From NCBI GenBank assembly GCA_023374045.1, contig CM041778.1, positions 283,937,533 to 284,001,532 on the forward strand: a stretch of 64,000 nucleotides of DNA, in the 5' to 3' direction. The notes under the pieces are model-generated. The model searched no databases. It was not told the origin of the DNA and saw only the letters and a program-made list of their open reading frames with translations. Position 1 is the first letter of the stretch, and the number at the start of each line of letters is the position of its first letter. The translations under genes were made by a program, and so were the position numbers. Source of the DNA: Limonium bicolor. Taxonomy: Eukaryota; Streptophyta; Magnoliopsida; Caryophyllales; Plumbaginaceae. Below are positions 56,154 through 64,000 of this stretch, piece after piece.

Positions 56154-57602
56154 CTACGACGGGGGTCTTATCCCTAAAGGGGAGACGTCTCCTCTGTTTA
56201 TCAGCTCTTGGATTGCGTTTCTCAGTGTGGTGCACTCGTCAGTGGCGTGCCCGCGAATCCGATGATAGTCACAATACTCATATAAATGTGGCCCAAGCTT
56301 CTTCACCCTCGAACTGGTGTTGTAAGGTGCTAGGTAGCCTCCCTCGGTTAAAATTCTCCAGGCTTCACCGAGTGACATTCCTAGACCCGAATTCTGTCTT
56401 TGAGAGTCCTGCCCGGGTTGGTGGTATTCTCTTTGCATGAGTGTTGGCTTTGGATATTTGGTTTCACATCGCATCTTCCAAAGCAGCCACAACCTCCATC
56501 AGTCGTCTGAAGTCGCATATCCCCAGATATTTCAGCTGATGTCGATACACGCCTTTCAGCCCAGAAATGACCATTCGTACTTGCTCTTCTTTAGTAGGTC
56601 GATTATTCATTTGTCCGGCCTTCACCCTCCATCGTTTTATGAACTCCCTCGCGGATTCGTCAGAATTTTGGCATGTGACCTCTAAATCTCTACGTGTAAC
56701 TTCATGATGAAAGTTGTTGCCGTATTGAGAGAGGAAATCTAAGTACAGGTCCTGGCTTGACTTTCCGTTTAGATATATGCTCATAATCCATGAGTAAGCA
56801 GGTCCTTGTAGATAGAATCTGAAGCATGCGGCTTTCAGCTCGTCAGAAAGTCCATGGAGACTCATGAGTTTATCATATTTGTCGACATGATGTCTCGGGT
56901 CTCCAATTCCCTCATACTTCTCCATCTCAGGCAGACTCATGCCCTTTTGTAGACCAGCATCCGGATACGGGTTAGTTGGCTCCCAACCTGCAAACTTAAA
57001 GCGTTGAGCTAGCTCTAGTTCCGCCTTCAGTTCTTTCACTAATTCTTTCATTGGACTCGCTTTGAGATCAAGGTTTTGGATTGACATGGCTGTCTCAGGG
57101 TAGCTGGTGTCAAGAGATTGAGAGGGTAGTGTTGTTCCTGGGTGAAGATGTTGGCTTGAACTTGACGAGTTATGAGGTATTTGCCAAGGAAGGACATATT
57201 TTTGTGTGGGCAAGGAGAGGTTTAAGCCAGAATGCACTGTGGGGGAAGGTGGGGCTTGTGCCTTTCTCTTATCACAGACCATTTGTGGTTGCCAATCCCC
57301 TCTGGTGGCGGGTGGGGTTCTCAGAGTTGAACTGTACATAGGTGAAGAAAGCATGTCTGGTGTTGTCGAACTTGGACAGAGAGAGCGTGAGGGTCCATTG
57401 CTTGAAAACTCATAGGCATCGTATGCAGAGTAAGTTGGAGACTCCTTGTAACTGCTCTCCGACCCCGCGTGGACACTATTCTTTTTTGGACAAATTCTTC
57501 TATCTTCAGATTTTTCTCCAAGTCATCAACAAGGTCATGGATCAATCTTTCGTAAACAAATCGGCCTTCGACTGCTTGATCATGCCGAGGGGCTCGCTCC
57601 AT
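56154..57602 (-). pseudogene. Tat/Ogre-type Gag relic
   Basis: Gag forms the particle of the retrotransposon. Three overlapping frames together cover it. 57602-57321 begins MERAPRHDQAVEGRF. 57354-56464 holds a Pro/Ser-rich linker and then the retrotransposon gag core (PEMEKYEGIGDPRHHVDKYD, LQGPAYSWIMSI, SDESAREFIKRWR). 56492-56154 ends with YCDYHRIRGHATDECTTL followed by RNAIQELINRG. That Cys/His segment is typical of the Gag-protease junction in Tat elements. Two frame changes (near 57330 and 56470) break it. After 56154 no protease follows. It gives the best evidence for lineage and orientation. Confidence 0.82.
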
Positions 57603-60253
57603 CTTTTATGCCGTTGCTATAGGCAGACTGGTCTTCTTTCTTTCCAGTTGCCCACAGTCACGAACACCTGCACGCACAAGGATTAGAATGAAAGGGAAGA
57701 GGTAATATCAGTATGTTTTGTTAAACAAAATTTTGTTGTGTGATGAATGTGAATGATTGTTGGTGCGAAAACGATTTTTATTTATCTTGAAAAAGTTGTG
57801 AGATTCATAAAGTATTCGTATGATAAGCGTCACTTTATCATCAATCAAATTTTTTTTAAAGGGGATGTATCCATAGACACCGCAAATTTCACCCCATAAA
57901 GCAAAGTTTTAAGAGTGATAGATAAAACGTGAAGGGTCGTCTCGTATGTCCTTTCTTTTAAACGGACGTGCATGCCAAAAGAAACCGAGTTTTTTAAAGA
58001 CGGTTTTGAAAACACGTGTTTTCGAAGTGGTGGATTTGAACAATATGAATATTGACGCTCGGTCATTCGCAAATAACATAGGGATTGGGGAACCCTATAC
58101 ATATTGATCTAAATAAATTCAGAGGGAATGTATAAACCTATACATGTAATCTATTCAGAAATGGACAAGAGAGGAAAGAAACATAGGGGAAAGCCTATAC
58201 ATCATCAATCCTAAAAAGTCATTAAAAGGGGGAATTTTGAGCTGAACTTCTTCTGAACTTTTGCTGGTCCGTCTTCAGGCTTCTGACTGAGTGCACACGC
58301 TCGGATTCCTGGTTGGCTGCTCAGCTCACCTTTGGGCTCCCGGTGGGCAGCTTACTCGTCTTTGGGCGCTGCGGTGAAGCAGTACCATGACCCAACAAAA
58401 CGGGTCTGGTGTTCCTCTGATTTTCAACAGTTCGAACTCAAATAGGTGTTGCTAATCTTCATGTCGCTCGGCTAGCTGCACGGGTTGGTGTGCTTCTGGC
58501 TTTTGGCTCACACGCGTACTCGATCTTCATGCTGCTTACTTGCTTCGACGAGGGGAATGAAGGATATTTTTGAGAAAGGAAAAGTGAATGATCGAGCACA
58601 AAATTATATGAAAATCCACCACTTGTGAAAACACGAAATGATTAGTACGCTCCACAGTAATGACCGCTGCTCTTGAAGGTGGGTTGAGCTTCAAAAATAG
58701 CGGTCGCAACATGGGGACTAAATCATTTATTTTAGAATACATTTGTGAAAATCAACTTTGAAAACTGTTTTCGAAAACTATTAAGAAATAATGTTGGTGA
58801 AGGATGTTGTCTGAAATTCATTTGTGTAGAAAGTAGGTTTTTCGAAATCTATTTTTTGAAATTGTTTTGGAAATAACATTTTTGTGAAATGAAGTAAGTG
58901 AAGGTTTTAAAACCCAAATGTTTTTGAGTAAAATATAAGTGGGATTCTAGATTAAAAGAGCTCGTAAAACAGCTTTAAGGATATGCAAAGAGAATTCCGA
59001 ACATTTTAAAACAATTGGTTTAGGAAAGTGGTTTGCACACATATACACATAAAGTAAATCGTGGTTGTGTTTGATGTGGAGCTGTAAGCGTTAATGTTGG
59101 GATAATCACTTCCAGGTCAATATATGATTCCGTCCACCGGGGGAACCATCGTCCTTCACTCATCTCTCGGGGTTTTTCTCTGCTATGCCCCTGCGGCACG
59201 TATAAGAAGTCCGAGTGAGTAAGTTCGAAAGGTCAGGATACCCGAAGTGATAAGGAAACATACGCCACGGCCAGTGATGATCCGACAACACCCACTTTTC
59301 GGGAAACTCGGGGAAGTACTGCATAGGAACAGGTCTCTCGTCATCTGCACGGTCAGGTGTGTCTAAAGTCCAAATTATTCACTGACTACGTTGTGCCATG
59401 TATGGGTATCCGGTAAATACGGGATCCTCTATGGACGTGTAGCGTGACATTGGGCTTTAGAGACACCCGTGGTGCAGAGGAACAATGGAGAACTGAGCCC
59501 ATGCAATCTTCAGGGTAAGGCAGAAGGGTGGTCAGACAGGCGGCATACAAGGGGGTGACTACCCATAAAACCCGTCCTAGACACCGGATTAGGCAGCTGG
59601 ACACTGAAGGCTCATGGTTCACTATATGCTGGTTTGGACTCGGATATGGAGGATAATTTTGGATCATGAGTCTTCAGGGCGTAGGTCGGTGACCGTCTCG
59701 CCTCGCGGGCTTAACCACTCAATGAGTGACCCGACTCATGGGAAATCAATCGTGGACCGATTGGGATGCCGTGACTCGTGGAAATGGGGGTGACACAGAG
59801 GAATGCATGTCCTAAGCTACCCATGCACTCACAACTTGTAAATGTAAAAGCGGTAATGGTGTAGGTCAATGACCGTCTCACCCCGCAACAAGCAACAATA
59901 ATATGAATGCGGTAAATAAAGCAGAGAAGAACAAACAACCCTATTTACTAACTGTTTTGTCTTGAAGGCGGTAATTCCAATTGGTTGTTATTAACCTAAA
60001 GGGAAGTTAGCTTCATTCAATCCTAAGTGTCTCTTTCTAATCGTGAGCTAATTATTAACCCAATTGTTGTAATGTTTGTTGAGGATCTAACAAATCCTAG
60101 CTGTCCTCATCAGCTACACACTCTAAGTGTGGAGTAGAATAATCCTAGAGCTTGGAAATGAATCTCTTGAAGGTTTTGAAAGAAGTGGAGAATCCTGACA
60201 ATTTGTATGGAGTTCAGTCTTCCTTGAGTTTGAGAAAAACTTACTCAAGTTTT
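57603..60253. other. Long leader between primer site and gag, no gene seen
   Basis: About 2.6 kb of the Tat-type element upstream of gag on the minus strand. Long leaders are usual in this lineage. Small open frames in both directions lack family features. Confidence 0.5.
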
Positions 60254-60270
60254 CCCCAGCAGAGTCGCCA
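60254..60270 (-). promoter_or_regulatory. tRNA-Arg-type primer-binding site
   Basis: TGGCGACTCTGCTGGGG on the minus strand lies 3 bases past the 5' LTR end (60274). It pairs with a tRNA-Arg 3' end of the form CCCCAG(N)…GTCG plus CCA, the primer type known for Ogre/Tat elements. Confidence 0.75.
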
Positions 60271-60273
60271 TTC

Positions 60274-63200
60274 TGTGGAGGGTGATTTTTCGGTATGAGG
60301 GGGGTCTATCTAAATATGGTCTGACTGAGAAGCCAAGACCCTAGAAAACACCATTTTGTGGAGGGTGAAACCCGTTATTCATGGCAGCCCTCAAATACCT
60401 ACTAAATCGTCCGTCTTTCCCAGAAAGCATAAAGGGGAATGCAAGTGTGCACTACACCCGCTCTCGATGGGCTCCACGCGGACTTATGCCTCTATAAGGC
60501 GGAATTGACTAGAGTCGCCACCTAGTTTGACCTATGAACTAGGAAGGAGATCGGGTTCTAAGAACCGTTAATTGACTCTGAGATTGTTGCATATGGATAG
60601 AACTTATCTGGTCCTTTCAGAGATTCTATGTGGGTTCGCACTGGGTTACACCCCTTAGAAGTGGTGACGACCACGATTCGGAGGTGCCCGAGGAAACCTC
60701 GGTCTCCAATTGTCGGGATTACCTTCTTCAAAACCTTTTTAGAGAGATTCATTTAAACGCCAAGGATAGGATTAGGACAGGAGAGGAGAAAACGAGTGGA
60801 TGAGGCGAGCTTTTCTGCCAAGAAGAAGAATTGATGAATCCAAATGAGTGTAGAATGAAGGGTTAGGAGTCTGATTTTGAGAGTTGGAGAAGTTGAGGAT
60901 TTGTGGGAGTCAGAGGGGATTTGAATGTTTGACAGACATAAATATCGCCTTAGAGTTGGGGAAAGGGTTTTTTTATTGGAATGGGGTCGCACCCTGTGTG
61001 GGCTGCCTACGTACTCAACTCCCTGTTGAGATCAGACCTTACGTAGTTCACTGTATTTTGGGGTTTTTGGAGATTTTTGGAGATGTTTAAGATTTAGAAG
61101 GGTTCGGAGTTTTGAGAAGTTTCAGGTTTAGGATGCTAGTCTGTGAGACGCTCGGGTCCGTGAGACGTTTGAAACCTTGAGATGTCGAAGTCTGTGAGAC
61201 GCTTGGGTCTGTGAGACGCTCGGGTCGTGAGACGCTTGAGAACCTCAGTTCTGTGAACCTTCGATCAGGGAAGACAAAGTCGTGAGACGCTCGGGTCTAT
61301 GAGACATTTAAAGTGTAGGAGAAATTGAAATTGAATTGAAACTGGAGTTGAAACGGGGTTGAATGAATATTGATTTGAATTGAAATTGAAATAAATTTGG
61401 ATTTGAATGAGTTTGGAATTGAATTGAATTTGAATTAAATTGAATGAAGTTTTGAATTGAATTGAAGTTAGAAAGAATTGGATTGAAATGAATGAAGAAT
61501 TAAATGAATTAGAATTGAATTAGGCTGAATGAATTGGGTTTGAATTAAATTTGGTTTGAATTGAGTTTGGGTTGGGGTTTGGAAAACGGGTCGGGTCAAA
61601 GTTCGACCGAATCAAAATGGGATCGAGTCAAAGTTAGGTCAAGGTCAAACTTGGGCTGGTCAAAGTTGGGTCAAGGTCAAGCTTGGGCTGGTCAAAGTGG
61701 GTCAAGGTCAAAGCGGGTCAAGGTCAAAGTGAGTTTAGGTCAAAGCGGGTCATGGTCAAAATGGGTCATGGTCAAAGTTCGAGTTTGGTCAATGTTCAGG
61801 TTGGTCAAAGTTGGACCGGGTCAAAGTTCTGGTCAACGTTCGGGTTTGGTCAACATTCAGATTGGTCAAAGTTGGACCGGGTCAAAGTTGGACCAAATTG
61901 GGCCTTGGTCAAGGTTTGGGCCGGATTGGGCCTTGGGCTGATTTTGGAGCTGGGGTCATGGACTTGGGCTTTGGGCGGCTTTGGGCTTTGGGCCGATTTT
62001 GGGGACGGGCCAAGTTTGGCTAAGAAAGGATTGGAGAATCAGATTGGAGATGAGTTTACTACTAAAAGGTTAAAATATGAATTTACAAAAAGGTTGTGGA
62101 AATGAGAGACAACTTCCGGATTTGAGGATGGAGAATTTTGAATTAAAGAGCTAGAGGTCTGAAACGGAAGTGCGATTTAATTACATATATACATGTATTA
62201 GGTGCATTTTAGGGCTTAGAATGTTACCACCTTGAGATAGGCCAATGGTCTATCAGGCCAGGGGAACACTCACTATCCTAAGGGATTATTGTTTGCTTAT
62301 ACATAATGTGTGTTTTAAGGTTAGGATGTCACCACCATGAGATAGGCCAATGGTCTATCAGGCCAGGGGGACCCCTCTATCCTAAGGGCTTAACCTAAGG
62401 ACCATAACTAGGCTTAGAATAACAAGTCAACCCAGAATAAATAAACAAGAGTGAACTGAGGCAAGATGAATGGTTTACATAAAACTAAGGTAGATTACAA
62501 CTGATCACGAATAAATGGAAAAAAAACCAAGGTATTTACAAACAGAATGAGAAGAGTAGTGAAGTTACAATATAGACAGTAATTAAAGATCTGAGCATGA
62601 ATGGGAATCAAGCATTGGTGAAGTCAGTTCGCAAAAGAAACGAGAGTCTAATGACAAACCAACTTGGAATAAATTATCAGTCTCAAATGTTAAACTGAAT
62701 TAAAAGAACAAGTTATCACTTCTGTTTTTCATCTTAACAAATTTGAATATTAATTAATCCTAAAAGTAAATCTCCAACGCTAAACATGCTGCTAAAACAA
62801 ACAGATTGCTATTCCTTTACTGCTAACCCTTTTTCGATCTGTTTTTTTTTAGGCCATGTTAAGCTGGGTACTCAAATGACAGAGCGGAGGAGTCACGCTT
62901 GAAATCCACTATTCTTCATGAATTATCAACCACTCAGACCCGAGCAGGGTTTCTGGTTGATTTTCAAAGCACCCGTATGTAGAGTGGAACACTTAACGCA
63001 TGAACATGGACTCATTAAGCTCAGTATTGCCTTTTCCTTTCAAATAAACTCCTACTCGCAATTAATTTCAAGGTAATACGCCCCTACCATAATCTGACAA
63101 CACACTCATCAATCATAAACAAATAGACCGTGACTACATACTCACCCCATGATACATGAACATGTCAGTAAAGAATAAACAGATGCCAATATCATGTTTC

Positions 63201-64000
63201 AAAAGAACATTCCACACAGCAGTTTTAACAAGGTATAAGGCAGTACCAGAAGGGGGCGACATCCTGTAAATGGTAGCAAAATACCAGAAAACAAAACAAG
63301 AAGAGCAAAAATCAAACATTAGCCTATGAAATGCAGATGGTTTAAACGAGGAGAAACAGAAAATGTAAGGGTGAGGGTGGAAATACTGCTCCTGCACCAG
63401 CAGTTTAATAGGCATTGATAGTCAAAACTCCCACAGGGGCGAAGCCTCATTTGTTTTAGACAGAAACTAGGTATCATTGGGTCAAATTGATCAAACCCAT
63501 ATGAGTTTGAAGATTGAAGTCAACACAATAATATTACCGAATCTCAAACATAGATGAAACAGTAGCAAAGTAGGTGAGTCTCACAATAGGGAGATGGCTG
63601 CAAGGATCAGTATGGGGATTAGTAAAGTGGTGATAACATAGGCAAAGTAGAGTAACCAACATCCAGTGGTTCGCATGAGGTCCAGCGCTAATCAATCTGA
63701 GAAGATCAATGAACTGAGTGCATTTTCATGTACTAACCACTAAAAGAAATCACGAGATGAACAAGATTAAAGAAAAAGAGTAGTCATCCTAACCGTGACA
63801 ATTAGAGCAAAATCTCTGGTAAACCGAAAGAACTGCACAACAGAGACCATTTCGATTTTGATTTCCTTTCAGTTAAACGTACACACAAAAGAAAAGAGTA
63901 ATGTCGTAAAAGAATCTGGAACAACTGCACAAAGCCGTGCATCCCCCATGAACGAAAGCAAGCGAAATATGGGTTCGAGGTTCCGGTTCTGGATTTTAGC
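60274..64000 (-). repeat. 5' LTR of the Tat-type element, incomplete at window edge
   Basis: Co-linear with 46405-50150 of the 3' LTR, including the GGTCAA cluster (61594-61912) and start-region motif (60987-61049). About 1.45 kb should lie beyond the window. Differences from the other LTR are largely one- to few-base gaps. Confidence 0.88.

Larger units (their letters stand above)
46405..64000 (-). mobile_element. Giant non-autonomous Tat/Ogre-type Ty3/gypsy element, runs off window
   Basis: On the minus strand the LTR runs from TGTAGACACCAAAAATTC (51594) to CACCCTCCACA (46405), 5190 bp. The same sequence starts again at 60274 and continues to the window end. The primer site beside the right LTR matches tRNA-Arg, as in Ogre/Tat elements. 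A purine-rich tract lies beside the left LTR. The 8.68-kb interior has a Tat-type gag but no protease, RT, integrase or RNase H that I can find, so it needs a helper. It interrupts the CACTA element. The left flanking pentamer is ACTAT; the right one is outside the window. Confidence 0.85.

Overview
This is nuclear DNA from a flowering plant, probably a eudicot. It has an AT-rich background, no bacterial gene organisation, and a seed-type LEA gene relic. Almost everything else is plant transposable elements: L1-type LINEs, Ty1/copia, Ty3/gypsy of Athila and Tat/Ogre type, and CACTA. I found no rRNA or tRNA gene, no CRISPR array and no undamaged host gene. The host species cannot be named from the window.

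Layout, left to right. 1-1300 is AT-rich and featureless. 1365-2939 (minus) is a broken LEA gene resembling seed biotinyl protein SBP65/DC-8, with a TATA box and an ABA-response-like element upstream. 3699-9408 (minus) is a complete-length L1-type LINE with a 12-bp target duplication, an intact ORF1 and a frameshifted ORF2. 9843-10530 is a degenerate GTGAATC-repeat tract, and its reverse complement reappears at 16290-16380. Between them, 10627-16259 looks like one very long solo LTR. 16581-17148 is a 5'-truncated LINE with an 18-bp duplication. 17677-19043 is a non-autonomous element with long terminal inverted repeats.

19637-31890 is a nest. A degenerate Ty1/copia element (134-bp LTRs, duplication CTCGC) holds a CACTA-ended fragment that has lost its right end, and that fragment holds a complete non-autonomous Athila-like element (20112-26097, duplication AGTAG). 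32766-37983 (minus) is a second, younger copia element with 280-bp LTRs, duplication TAGTC and a 1216-codon open pol. Its LTRs have unusual TA...CA termini. 37989-42393 is mostly unassigned AT-rich DNA. 42394-46365 is a decayed CACTA transposase (TNP2) plus the start of a second CACTA gene, cut off by the next insertion.

46405 to the window end is a giant non-autonomous Tat/Ogre-type element on the minus strand. It has a 5190-bp 3' LTR, an 8.7-kb interior with gag but no recognisable pol, and a 5' LTR that runs off the window. The interior has two tandem arrays (180-bp and 50-bp units) beside the 3' LTR, which is the region known in Tat elements as a source of satellite DNA. Each LTR has a dense cluster of GGTCAA (TTGACC on the transcribed strand, the WRKY W-box core).

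No element here looks fully functional. The younger copia pol, the LINE ORF1 and the Athila-like LTR/PBS/PPT signals are the best preserved. The most unusual structures are regulatory or repeat-like: the W-box cluster, the alternating GTCCGC/GGCGGT motifs in the Athila-like promoter, the duplicated LTR/PBS junction in the Tat LTR, and the nascent satellite arrays.
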